NCBI GenBank assembly: GCA_964492495.1
Contig: CAZBKJ010000003.1
Coordinates: 1 to 54,422, forward strand
Length of the DNA: 54,422 nucleotides
Source: CAZBKJ01 sp964492495
GTDB lineage: Bacteria > Patescibacteriota > Microgenomatia > UBA1400 > UBA12028
Direction: 5' to 3'
How positions within the stretch are numbered: position 1 is the first letter of the stretch; each line of letters begins with the position of its first letter. Shown one piece after another: positions 35,484 to 43,527 of the stretch. A program made the position numbers and the translations under genes. The notes beneath the pieces are model-generated. The model was not told where the DNA came from. It did no database searches and saw only the letters and a list, made by a program, of their open reading frames with translations.

Positions 35484-37073
35484 TTATTTTCTTGAGATTG
35501 ATTGAAGCAATCCTGCTGGTGAAGTCTGATATGAAAAATGTGAGAGTACTGTTTCATCTGGTATGCACAGCGGGTGTGCCGTTCCACAGCGGTCATCACC
35601 AGATACTGGAGTGGTATAGCTAAAAAGGTCTTTGTATAGACGTTTTGAGGCTGTGAAGTTGTAGACTGTTTCAACCGGAAAAAGCGCCTGACTTTTTCGC
35701 AGAGGTAGACGACTTGGAATTGCAAGATACAGTGAGCTTGCTACAAGAAGGAGAAGCGAGAGTGTAGGAATAAAGCGTGTAGTTTCGTTTGAAAACGCAG
35801 CTGCAGCGAGTACGCCCAGTGAGAGTGTCCCAAATGGCCAAAGCAAGCGGAGGTCAGGTGCTTGCGAATACGCAAGTACAGTAACTGTCCAAAAGGAAAC
35901 GACGAGAAATACCAGCGGTTTTTTCTCGTGAATGTTAAATGTCCGTACAATTAGGGAATGAAGAAAGGTAAGACAGATCAGAAGAACTACCAACTGCACA
36001 GAAGGTGGAATCGTGGGTAAAAACTTGCGAACAAACCAAGCACTTTCAGGCTCTATCCGATCTGTGTATGGTGAAAATCGTGCCCAAGAGTAGATCGTTG
36101 ATCGAAGCTCACGTACATCCTCTTTTGGAAGAGCAGACCCAGATAGAAGAGGAGCATACGTACTTTCCACAGGAAACAACAGATATCCAGTCTGTATGGA
36201 TGAAGTAATGAAAAAGACGATGCAGAGGAGACTTGCTAGAAGGAGTACAATTTTCTGTGAAAACGCTTTGTAGTAGAGAAGTGCTACAAAAAAGATGCCA
36301 ACGAACAGAAAGGCAGATGATTTTGTGGCAAATGCGAGGATACTCGCAAGAAACGCGAACGCGTAGTTTTTTTCTAAAAAAAACAGTACGGCGACGAGTA
36401 ACCAAAAAAATACACCAAGTTCAGGAGCAAGTGTCGGTATAAGGCTCATGCCATTGATGCAAAACGCAGTTACCGCTGCAAAAGTCAGAACTGTCATTTG
36501 AGAAAGCGAACGTATGTTCTTTTTGACAAAAGCAAGAAACACAGCACAACAAATCCAAAGTGCATACATAGTATTCATGATCGTAAACGACTGATCGTTT
36601 CCAGGAAGAAGAGTGTGTAAGGAAGACACGGAAAAAGTCGAACTGGTAAAGCCAAAACGACTATGAACAAGTGCGATTCCAGGAATCAAGTGGTTGTACA
36701 CATAGAGTTTTGTGAAGGGAATGTGGTACAAGAGCGAATCATACCAATCAACTGGAAAAGAACCTTCATAGAGAATACGACCACCAAGCAAAAGGAATAA
36801 AAAGAGCAGAAGTTTTGAAGGATTGATAGCGTTTCGTATGGAAAGCAGCTCGAGATGTAGTTTCTTTTGAAAAAAAACAAAAATCCCGACACCTGCGAGT
36901 ACAATGTACAAACCTATCGAAACCGGAGCGAAGAAATGAGTGAGATGGATGGAAAGAAGTACAATCGAAAAACCCAGTGTCATTTTTTCTCGGACAGTTG
37001 TACTCGAAAAAACTGAACCTAAACCGATGATGGTAAAAGAAAATAAGAAAAATATAACGGCTAAATACAGCAT
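35484..37073 (-). CDS. Large polytopic membrane protein, LIC_10190-like
   Basis: 529 residues with about thirteen helices. The loop FPVDWYDSLLYHIPFTKLY and then LVHSRFGFTSSTF recall the LIC_10190-type membrane proteins, with Asp/His positions where GT-C enzymes hold catalytic residues. The C-terminal 80 residues are soluble and contain four Cys (SGDDRCGTAHPLCIP among them). TATACT lies six bases before the ATG, so the message is probably leaderless. The family link is a resemblance; a sugar-transfer function is inferred. Confidence 0.5.
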   Translation of the reverse strand: MLYLAVIFFLFSFTIIGLGSVFSSTTVREKMTLGFSIVLLSIHLTHFFAPVSIGLYIVLAGVGIFVFFQKKLHLELLSIRNAINPSKLLLFLFLLLGGRILYEGSFPVDWYDSLLYHIPFTKLYVYNHLIPGIALVHSRFGFTSSTFSVSSLHTLLPGNDQSFTIMNTMYALWICCAVFLAFVKKNIRSLSQMTVLTFAAVTAFCINGMSLIPTLAPELGVFFWLLVAVLFFLEKNYAFAFLASILAFATKSSAFLFVGIFFVALLYYKAFSQKIVLLLASLLCIVFFITSSIQTGYLLFPVESTYAPLLSGSALPKEDVRELRSTIYSWARFSPYTDRIEPESAWFVRKFLPTIPPSVQLVVLLICLTFLHSLIVRTFNIHEKKPLVFLVVSFWTVTVLAYSQAPDLRLLWPFGTLSLGVLAAAAFSNETTRFIPTLSLLLLVASSLYLAIPSRLPLRKSQALFPVETVYNFTASKRLYKDLFSYTTPVSGDDRCGTAHPLCIPDETVLSHFSYQTSPAGLLQSISRK

Positions 37074-37079
37074 TTGTGT

Positions 37080-37087
37080 AGTATAAC
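37080..37087. promoter_or_regulatory. Symmetric bidirectional -10 element
   Basis: Only 23 bases separate the start codons of two divergent genes. AGTATAAC gives TATAAC on the plus strand (37082-37087, nine bases before ATG 37097) and TATACT on the minus strand (37085-37080, six bases before the ATG at 37073). Both transcripts would be leaderless or nearly so. No clear -35 for either side. Confidence 0.55.
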
Positions 37088-37096
37088 GTAGAAACC

Positions 37097-38026
37097 ATGC
37101 AGAATTTTCGTCTATTCATTACGCAATCACTTTTTTTAGGCGGTCTTTGTGGACTTGCTCTCTTCTACCCTGAATTTTCAAGTGTAGTTCTCAGCATTGC
37201 TATCGTGTGTATGCTTATTTTGTCACCCAAAGAAAGTGAATCACGATCAGTACTCCTGATTTTTAAACTGCTCACGATCGTGCTCTGCTCTGTGTATAGT
37301 GTTGGTGTGTCACTTGGATTTACATCTTCACCTCCCGTTTTCTCACTCTTTTCGACACTCAAACTCCAGCGATTTTTCACACTCCCATCATGGTTTTTTG
37401 TGGTGTTATTTCTTTTGTATATTTTTCCAGGACAGAAAGGACTTCGATCATTGGCACAGGCGATGTACTCAGAGGTCTTCTTTCGAAAAAAAGTTCTGAC
37501 ACTTTGTGTATTTGTTGTTCTTCTTTCTCAAGGAATCATCGTAGGTTCGCAAGTGGTTGAGCAGGGTACATGGACGATCCATCATATTCAGACACTCAAA
37601 GATGAGCGGTATGCGGTAAAGAAATTTGGAGTAGGAGAAGCTTTATGGTTTTACCGCGTGGGGCAGTTTTGGGACAGGGAAATTTCTGATAAAGCACATG
37701 CAGTTCTCGGGATACCTCCCCAAGGAGAGCCATGGATTCAATCAAGTAATCCATCGTATGTGTCCTCGTTTGTATTTCCGGCAAAAACGTATTCACTCTC
37801 TACACATTTTGAAACTATTCCATCAGAGATTACGCACATCGTTATTGTCCGTGGTGAAACTGACCAAGGTGATTTTGGATGGCCAAAGGCGTCAATTTCT
37901 CGGGATACAATAGCAAGACTTGTGCTATTTAATCCGTTCACTGGAGAACGGCAGGATAAAACCGGCTCAGACTATTTGCCAAAAGAATTTGAAGGGATGT
38001 ACGGACTGATTACCCTGAAACAATAA
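37097..38026 (+). CDS. Membrane protein with extracytoplasmic C-terminal domain, unknown
   Basis: 309 residues, family not recognised. About five hydrophobic segments occupy residues 8-155 (for example SLFLGGLCGLALFYP and LPSWFFVVLFLLYIF), followed by a soluble domain of about 150 residues (from GTWTIHHIQTLKDE) likely outside the cell. That domain resembles the C-terminal tails of the GT-C proteins around it (VVQ/EV-type residues, YGLITL ending). Three bases separate it from the next membrane gene. It may be a subunit or acceptor-binding partner for that protein. Confidence 0.6.
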   Translation: MQNFRLFITQSLFLGGLCGLALFYPEFSSVVLSIAIVCMLILSPKESESRSVLLIFKLLTIVLCSVYSVGVSLGFTSSPPVFSLFSTLKLQRFFTLPSWFFVVLFLLYIFPGQKGLRSLAQAMYSEVFFRKKVLTLCVFVVLLSQGIIVGSQVVEQGTWTIHHIQTLKDERYAVKKFGVGEALWFYRVGQFWDREISDKAHAVLGIPPQGEPWIQSSNPSYVSSFVFPAKTYSLSTHFETIPSEITHIVIVRGETDQGDFGWPKASISRDTIARLVLFNPFTGERQDKTGSDYLPKEFEGMYGLITLKQ

Positions 38027-38029
38027 TCT

Positions 38030-39367
38030 ATGTCACTACTAAGCATTCTGCTACTTCTACTGTTACAACCTACAGGATTTGTAATTTTTGGATTGCTCAG
38101 AGTCTCACAAAGCATTCTCTCCTTTTCCCTCTCTTGGTTTATAGGAAGTGCAGTAGCAACCGGCGTCTTGTTTTTTCTTTTAGTCATGGGACTTCGTGCT
38201 ACTGAAAGCTTCTGGATTACGACAGTGGGTATTATTGTTGCAGCAATATGGGGAATGAAAAGCGCAGAGTACCAAAAGCTTCTTGTGCAAAGCTGGAAAT
38301 CTTTACTCCCAGATACATCAGTTCAACGAATGCTCTGTATCTCCATCGTATTTTTACTATGCTTTATTTTTGTGATGAATCAGTTCTGGCCCCATACCGA
38401 TTGGGATGCGATGACGCTCTATGATTTTCGCGCAAAAGCAGTTATTGAGACTTCGTATCTCTCACCTCTTCTTACCGGGATACAAGATGTATATCTCATT
38501 AGTTATCCCTGGTATACATCAGGGTTATTTATCCTTGCCTACTTTTCGACATCGTGGAATATTCTCGGTGTTTTTAGTTTCATGACGTTTTTTTTTCTTT
38601 GTAGTATCTATCAACTCTGTTCAAATGCAGGAGAAAAAAAACTGTCTGGATATGTCGCATCGCTGTCAGTTCTGACAATTCCTATCATCTTTTCTCATAC
38701 AATGATCGCGTACACCAACTTGGCTTTTATGATGTATTGGGCACTTGGAATCGTGCTTCTGCTTTCGTGGATTCGTTTTGGTGATGACAATCATGGAATA
38801 CTAGGCGCAACTCTATTTGGTCTTTCATCCTGGGTTCGCTCGAGTGAACCGTTTTGGGTCATCGGGGTTGGTGTGCTCATACTGGGCATCCTACTTGCAA
38901 AAAAACCAACTGCTGCTTTTTGGATTTCACTCATTTTGCTCCCCAAAATTTTGTGGAAATACTATGTCGGTTGGGTGTTGGTTCATATTCTGCCAGAATC
39001 ATCGCCTGAACTTCTAACCTTTCAAAAAGGAGGGGAAACCTCACTGCAGTTCCTCCATATCTTTGCTGATTTGGAAAAGTGGAAAGATGTCAGTATTCAT
39101 ATTCTGCGCTTTGCAGGACCTCTCTGGGGTGCGTGGTCGATTATTGTTTTTTTACTCCTGCTTGGTAGAAAATGGAGTTATAGAGAACTCACACCTTTTT
39201 CCGTCATTTTTGTAAGCATGAGTATGATTTTTGTCGGGACATTTTTATTCACTGCAAACCCATACTGGAACACGATCATCGATTCGTTTCAACGGCTTCT
39301 GCTATTCTTACTTCCTGTTTTTGTGTATACAGTATGTAGTTCACCAACTACCTATGAAAAACACTAA
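38030..39367 (+). CDS. Polytopic membrane protein, possible GT-C
   Basis: 445 residues with about twelve helices and almost no soluble tail. HTDWDAMTLYDFRAKAVIE after the fourth helix supplies the acidic loop; YPWYTSGLFILAYF and GLSSWVRSSEPFWVIGVG follow. It lacks the C-terminal soluble domain seen in neighbouring GT-C proteins, while the gene just upstream consists of a few helices plus such a domain, so the two may work together. Overlaps the methyltransferase start by 14 bases. The family is not firmly recognised. Confidence 0.5.
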   Translation: MSLLSILLLLLLQPTGFVIFGLLRVSQSILSFSLSWFIGSAVATGVLFFLLVMGLRATESFWITTVGIIVAAIWGMKSAEYQKLLVQSWKSLLPDTSVQRMLCISIVFLLCFIFVMNQFWPHTDWDAMTLYDFRAKAVIETSYLSPLLTGIQDVYLISYPWYTSGLFILAYFSTSWNILGVFSFMTFFFLCSIYQLCSNAGEKKLSGYVASLSVLTIPIIFSHTMIAYTNLAFMMYWALGIVLLLSWIRFGDDNHGILGATLFGLSSWVRSSEPFWVIGVGVLILGILLAKKPTAAFWISLILLPKILWKYYVGWVLVHILPESSPELLTFQKGGETSLQFLHIFADLEKWKDVSIHILRFAGPLWGAWSIIVFLLLLGRKWSYRELTPFSVIFVSMSMIFVGTFLFTANPYWNTIIDSFQRLLLFLLPVFVYTVCSSPTTYEKH

Positions 39368-40187
39368 GCGTTGCACAGCGTGCAAAACCTCAAAAATTCA
39401 AGAATACTTTCAGGCAAAAACTATCACGTATTTTCTTTGCTCAGTGTGTAGTCATGTGTTTTCCTTTACTGTCCTTGAAACACCATATGAAGAGTACAAG
39501 CACGAAGATAAGTATGAGAAATGGAAAGAGTATTTACATAATGTGTTTGAAAAACGGGTGGACGATATACAAAAGTTTAAAAAGAACGGGAAGGTGCTCG
39601 AAGTTGGATGCTCACTTGGGTACTTTATGGATAAACTGATCGAAGCAGGATTTCAGACCGAAGGACTTGAGCCATCAAAAGATGCGGTGTTGCTTGGGAG
39701 AAAAAGAGGTCTTACTATTCACAAAGGGTATTTGGAGAAAAATGCGCTGACAAAAGCAAGCTATGATGTGGTTATTCTGAATCATGTGATGGAACACGTC
39801 AAAGATCTTCAAAAAGCTTGCGAATCTATTCGATCACTGCTTCGTCCTGGTGGCATCGTGTTTATTGAAAGCCCAAATTTTGGATCGATTGAAGGTCAGT
39901 TTTTTAAGTCTTCGTGGCGATACTTGTACCCAACAGAACACTATTCTCAGTTTTCACCTTCGTCACTTCAAACACTGCTTTCAAAAAATGGATTTACGGT
40001 TCTTTCTACGAAAACATCTGCAACCCCGTACGATTTTGCAAGTTTTCCAAGAGAACTTGCACGTTGCGTTCGTTTGCTTGATTGGAAGAGACTGGTTGTC
40101 TATGCTATTGAACTTCCACTTTCAACAATTGAGGTACTTACAAATAGAGGCACAGCGGTGCAGTGTATAGCAAAAAAATCTAAGTGA
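39354..40187 (+). CDS. SAM-dependent methyltransferase with N-terminal zinc-ribbon
   Basis: 277 residues. An N-terminal pair of CxxC motifs (CTAC, then CSVC) predicts a zinc ribbon. The class I methyltransferase fold follows: GKVLEVGCSLGYFMDKL (motif I, SAM site), GLEPSKDAV (acidic end of strand 2), VVILNHVMEHVKD and LRPGGIVFIESPN. This architecture is common for methyltransferases acting on sugars in glycan clusters. ATG 39354 is chosen since it opens the zinc motif; an upstream start would sit in the previous gene. Its end overlaps the convergent acyltransferase by 8 bases. Confidence 0.85.
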   Translation: MKNTKRCTACKTSKIQEYFQAKTITYFLCSVCSHVFSFTVLETPYEEYKHEDKYEKWKEYLHNVFEKRVDDIQKFKKNGKVLEVGCSLGYFMDKLIEAGFQTEGLEPSKDAVLLGRKRGLTIHKGYLEKNALTKASYDVVILNHVMEHVKDLQKACESIRSLLRPGGIVFIESPNFGSIEGQFFKSSWRYLYPTEHYSQFSPSSLQTLLSKNGFTVLSTKTSATPYDFASFPRELARCVRLLDWKRLVVYAIELPLSTIEVLTNRGTAVQCIAKKSK

Positions 40188-40728
40188 TTTTTCGAACGAC
40201 TTTTGCAGGAGAGCCAACGGCAACTGAAAAATCAGGAATTGAGGTATTCACAACACTTCCTGCTCCAATCACACAGTTCTTCCCGATCGTTACTCCAGGC
40301 AAAATAACAGAGTTGATTCCAATCCATGTACCACTTCCGATTCGTACCGGTAAAGGCTTAGTCATCCCTTGCAAAACGATAGGGACTTTTTTGTCATCAT
40401 ATCGGTGAGAGTGATCTGAAATATAGACATTAGGAGCGAGAAGAACATAGTCTTCAAGAGTAATTTCTTGTTTGGCACTTAAAAAACTATTTCTTCCAAT
40501 GTCGCAATTCTTTCCAATCGTGAGCACCTTTTTTACTTCTGGCTCAACGACATTGAGCCACACATTTTCTTGTAGATGTACATAGTCTCCAATTGAGATG
40601 TCGCGCGGATTATAAATGCGAACCCATCGATCAATTGCCACATTTTTTCCTAAGAAATAGTATGGCAAAAACATCTTGTGATAGTAGTACCGAAGTCCGT
40701 GGATGATGAGCTCAAAGAATCTTTGCAT
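40180..40728 (-). CDS. Hexapeptide-repeat acyltransferase (WcaF/maltose acetyltransferase-like)
   Basis: 182 residues forming a left-handed beta helix: repeated hexapeptides such as ISIGDY, LTIGKN, CDIGRN, VRIGSG, VTIGKN and CVIGAG. The catalytic-His region is NVYISDHSHRYDD, and the C-terminal AVGSPAKVVRKI is family-typical. Transfers acetyl or another acyl group to a sugar or lipid-linked sugar. It overlaps the upstream GT2 by 17 bases, so it probably modifies the product of that enzyme. Confidence 0.88.
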   Translation of the reverse strand: MQRFFELIIHGLRYYYHKMFLPYYFLGKNVAIDRWVRIYNPRDISIGDYVHLQENVWLNVVEPEVKKVLTIGKNCDIGRNSFLSAKQEITLEDYVLLAPNVYISDHSHRYDDKKVPIVLQGMTKPLPVRIGSGTWIGINSVILPGVTIGKNCVIGAGSVVNTSIPDFSVAVGSPAKVVRKIT

Positions 40729-41530
40729 AGCGGAGTTTCCCTACGTTGTAGCATACCATCCCGTAGTACATTCCCATAAAAAGCGAGCTTTTCACCCCAA
40801 TACTTCCTTGTGACAGTCCTCCCAAGACAAGGGAAGCAGTCGTGTGATACAACGCCAAAAAGGGAGCACTCCATGGGGCAAAGTTCATCCAGGTGCTGTA
40901 GTGAATCTGCAAAAGCTGCTCAGGATCATGAAATCGTTGGAGTGCTGAGGAGTCTTGTAGGTAATACGCTGCATGAATTCGTGCCCAAGCAGTCCACTTG
41001 GTACGAAAGGTATTCCAACGCAGATTGTCGTAGGTTGGTTTGTGCTCCAGAACATACGGTGTATCAAGAACGGTTCCTTGGACTCGCACTGATTCATGTG
41101 GAACACCAAGTAACGAGATCGCAGTCATCTTGTAGAGAAAAAGTTTTCGTGGCCAAGTAGCCGTTTGGTATTTTTTTCCATCCCAGTATGGCCAGATGGC
41201 GGTATATCCATCTGCATTTTGATCAAGTAAACGAGGTATATGCGAAACGAGCTCTTCTGATAAATATTCATCTGCATCGATTTGCAGGCAGTATGGAGTA
41301 GTCACTTTGCCAAAGAGCCATGGCCGATGAGGTTCTGCCTCACCTATAAATGGCCGAATAAACACATGACAGCCAAACGTTCTGGCAATTTGTAGCGAGT
41401 TGTCTGTACACTCACCATCGTGAACCACCAGAATTGTAGAAGTTATTTTTGTCAAACTCTGAAGGCACCTCGCAAGAACTTTTTCTTCGTTATGAATGAT
41501 AAGGCACGCGGTAACACGATCAGTGGTCAT
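40712..41530 (-). CDS. GT2 glycosyltransferase (WaaE-like)
   Basis: 272 residues: TACLIIHNEEKVLARCLQSL, LVVHDGECTDNS, IRPFIGEAEPHRPW and LQIDADEYLSEEL (DxD). Same subfamily as the genes at 14563, 16464 and 24886 but more divergent. The C-terminal part has a hydrophobic stretch (FLALYHTTASLVLGG) that may associate with the membrane. TACAAT stands 10 bases before the ATG on this strand, a possible own -10. Followed by the acyltransferase in an overlap. Confidence 0.8.
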   Translation of the reverse strand: MTTDRVTACLIIHNEEKVLARCLQSLTKITSTILVVHDGECTDNSLQIARTFGCHVFIRPFIGEAEPHRPWLFGKVTTPYCLQIDADEYLSEELVSHIPRLLDQNADGYTAIWPYWDGKKYQTATWPRKLFLYKMTAISLLGVPHESVRVQGTVLDTPYVLEHKPTYDNLRWNTFRTKWTAWARIHAAYYLQDSSALQRFHDPEQLLQIHYSTWMNFAPWSAPFLALYHTTASLVLGGLSQGSIGVKSSLFMGMYYGMVCYNVGKLRYAKIL

Positions 41531-41575
41531 GAATCGTATTGTACAAGAAAAGAGGGTTGTTTTTTTTCTACAATC

Positions 41576-41740
41576 CTACACAAGTGCTGTTTTGTCGTCT
41601 GAGAAAGTAATTGCAATCGCAAAGGTGTTTTCTGCAGAATCAACACCTTTTACAACAATCGGTACAGACTCAATACTTTTCACTGTTACAGGTTCTGGTG
41701 CGCTATCTTGGTTTTGTGGTTTTTGTTTTTCTTGACTCAT
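41576..41740 (-). CDS. Small 54-residue protein, unknown
   Basis: A short frame with a clear ribosome site (GAAAGGACG six bases before ATG). The N-terminal third is Gln/Lys/Pro-rich (MSQEKQKPQNQD), the rest alternates hydrophobic and polar residues (VTVKSIESVPIVVKGVD, FAIAITFSDD), suggesting a small beta-rich fold. No membrane helix, no Cys. It lies between ldh and a GT2 gene on the same strand with 99 and 45 bases on either side. No family recognised. Confidence 0.65.
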   Translation of the reverse strand: MSQEKQKPQNQDSAPEPVTVKSIESVPIVVKGVDSAENTFAIAITFSDDKTALV

Positions 41741-41789
41741 ATTCGTCCTTTCAACAGAGTTTGCTTATTTATTCGCAGATATCACTCGG

Positions 41790-41798
41790 ATTTTATCA
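41790..41798 (-). promoter_or_regulatory. Candidate extended -10 promoter for small protein
   Basis: On the minus strand TGA-TAAAAT forms an extended -10 about 50 bases before the ATG at 41740. No good -35 is seen. Confidence 0.35.
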
Positions 41799-41839
41799 CA
41801 GCGGTATCTTCAAGGTGTTATTCGGATTTACCGAAATTT

Positions 41840-42760
41840 CTATATGAACTGACGGATGGTGGCACAAGAAGCTTTAAACTGCTCTGCTTCTTTTTGTGAG
41901 AGTTCAATTTTTAAAATCTTTTCAGCTCCATTTCTCCCTACAATACACGGAACGCTTATGGAGATATCTGACTCTCCATAGTAATCTGAAATCGGAACCG
42001 ATACGGGCAGGACTGATTTTTGGTCTTGGAGTATTGCCTTGGCAAGTTGAGAGATGACAACACCAATCGCGTAGTATGTGGCACCCTTTGCTTGAATAAT
42101 TTTGCCTGCAGCCTCGCGAGTCTTTGTGTACGCATCAAGGGCAAGCTGCGTTGAAAATTCCGGGAAGTTCTCCAAAAGTTGTCCTCCAACAGATGCTGAC
42201 GCGATAGCTGGAAACGAACTATCACCATGTTCACCTAAAACGTACGCATGGATGCTTCGAGGATTTACCTTTAAAAATTCACTTAAGTGAAACCGGAATC
42301 GTGCGGTATCAAGCATTGTTCCAGATCCAATAACTCTTCCTTGGGGAAGATTAAGAAGTTTTGCAAGTCTGTATGTCAACACATCGACTGGGTTACTGAC
42401 AACGACCATGACACTCTCTTTGACGAATGGCGCAATTTGTGGGGCTAACTCATCGATAATTTTCTTGTTCTCTTCGACAAGATCAAGTCGGGATTGCCCT
42501 GGCTTCTGGGCAACTCCAGCCGTAACGATGACGACATCAGAGCCTTCAAGAAGTGCATAGTCTTCTGTCGCTACGATCTTTGTACTTTCCAAAAAGGGGA
42601 GCCCATGTTCAAGATCTAGCTTTTCTCCTTCACTTTTTTCAATAGACCGAGACACAAGAACGAGTTCATCCACCCGATGTCGAAGAAGGAGCGCGTATGC
42701 AGCGGTAATACCAACTTTGCCAAGTCCGACGATCGACACTTTATGTGAGTCAGTGTTCAT
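41840..42760 (-). CDS. ldh: L-lactate dehydrogenase
   Basis: Reduces pyruvate to L-lactate with NADH, recycling NAD in a fermentative cell. 306 residues: VSIVGLGKVGITAAYAL (NAD site), AGVAQKPGQSRLDLV with Gln at the substrate-selecting loop position (Arg would mean malate dehydrogenase), VVSNPVDVLTY, GSGTMLDTARFR and the catalytic-His block VLGEHGDSSF. AAAGGA lies five bases before ATG. Divergent from a Crp/Fnr regulator, with a palindrome over the likely start of transcription, so regulation by that protein is probable. Confidence 0.93.
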   Translation of the reverse strand: MNTDSHKVSIVGLGKVGITAAYALLLRHRVDELVLVSRSIEKSEGEKLDLEHGLPFLESTKIVATEDYALLEGSDVVIVTAGVAQKPGQSRLDLVEENKKIIDELAPQIAPFVKESVMVVVSNPVDVLTYRLAKLLNLPQGRVIGSGTMLDTARFRFHLSEFLKVNPRSIHAYVLGEHGDSSFPAIASASVGGQLLENFPEFSTQLALDAYTKTREAAGKIIQAKGATYYAIGVVISQLAKAILQDQKSVLPVSVPISDYYGESDISISVPCIVGRNGAEKILKIELSQKEAEQFKASCATIRQFI

Positions 42761-42779
42761 AAAAATCCTTTACGTAGTG

Positions 42780-42807
42780 TGTATGATCTATACATCAAGT
42801 ATATACT
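42780..42807. promoter_or_regulatory. Divergent ldh-crp promoter with symmetric -10 and operator
   Basis: AGTATATACT (42798-42807) is a perfect palindrome that offers TATACT to both strands. On the plus strand it is seven bases before ATG 42815 (leaderless regulator message). On the minus strand it would start ldh with a leader of about 30 bases and a good ribosome site. TGTAT-GATCT-ATACA (42780-42794) is an inverted repeat over the expected ldh start, a candidate operator for the adjacent regulator. Confidence 0.55.
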
Positions 42808-42814
42808 ACAGAGT

Positions 42815-43483
42815 ATGATAGCCAGAACGAGTGAGTCTCACGGTGATCTTCATCACAAGATAGTGCGTTTTTTTGAAAACCATATTCCTTTTTCTGTACC
42901 ACCTGAAACAATCCTGATTTCATCTACAACCAGGCCAAGTTTTATTTTTTTTCTGCGAGAAGGGGTCGTACAACAAACAGTCACAACCATCAAGGGTAAT
43001 GAGCTTTGTTTGAATTTGTATAAACCAGGAAGTTTTTTCTCTCTCATGGATGGATTAGCAGATATTCCGAATTCATATACGTTCACGAGTATTCTTTCCT
43101 CTTCAGGATGGAAAGCACCAATTGAAGAAGTAAAACACTTTATCGCACAAAATCCGGATGTCTCAACTGATCTCACAATCAGACTTCTCAAAGGTCTACA
43201 TGGTTTGCTTTCAAAAACTGAAAAGCTTATGGAAGGAAATGCACTTGGACTGCTGGTTCAGACACTACTGTCATTAGGAACACGGTTTTCACTTGCTGGA
43301 AGTAGTGATGTGATTATCACTGTCCCATTTACACATCAAAAACTTGCAGAGCTTACAGGGCTTTCACGAGAAACAGTGACAAGAGAGCTCTCGTTTCTAA
43401 AAAGTAAGCATCTGGTCTCGATTGATGCACAGCACATTACTCTTCACAATGTAGATCAGCTGCAGTCACTGTTGGATGTGTGA
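42815..43483 (+). CDS. Crp/Fnr family transcriptional regulator
   Basis: 222 residues. N-terminal jelly-roll sensor domain (IFFLREGVVQQTVTTIKGNE, LYKPGSFFSLMDGLAD), a dimer helix (about 110-150), then a Crp-type winged helix (FTHQKLAELTGLSRETVTREL, with LSRETVTREL as recognition helix). The Fnr iron-sulfur cysteines are absent, and the usual cyclic-nucleotide phosphate-binding Arg cassette is not evident. ATG 42815 is preferred over an upstream GTG at 42779, which would put the palindromic promoter inside the gene. Likely governs ldh and perhaps the redox genes downstream (44-base gap). Confidence 0.9.
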   Translation: MIARTSESHGDLHHKIVRFFENHIPFSVPPETILISSTTRPSFIFFLREGVVQQTVTTIKGNELCLNLYKPGSFFSLMDGLADIPNSYTFTSILSSSGWKAPIEEVKHFIAQNPDVSTDLTIRLLKGLHGLLSKTEKLMEGNALGLLVQTLLSLGTRFSLAGSSDVIITVPFTHQKLAELTGLSRETVTRELSFLKSKHLVSIDAQHITLHNVDQLQSLLDV

Positions 43484-43527
43484 CAGAGATCACTGTCTGA
43501 TTCTTCATTTTTTCGTACACTTTCTTT

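Noticed and set aside
39231..39353. Upstream extension of the methyltransferase frame
   Set aside because: Would lie wholly inside the previous gene; the ATG at 39354 directly precedes the zinc-ribbon cysteines.
41531..41575. Possible terminator (ATTGTA...TACAAT with A/T runs) after the small protein
   Set aside because: Stem is interrupted and AT-only, and the region may rather hold a -10 for the downstream GT2.
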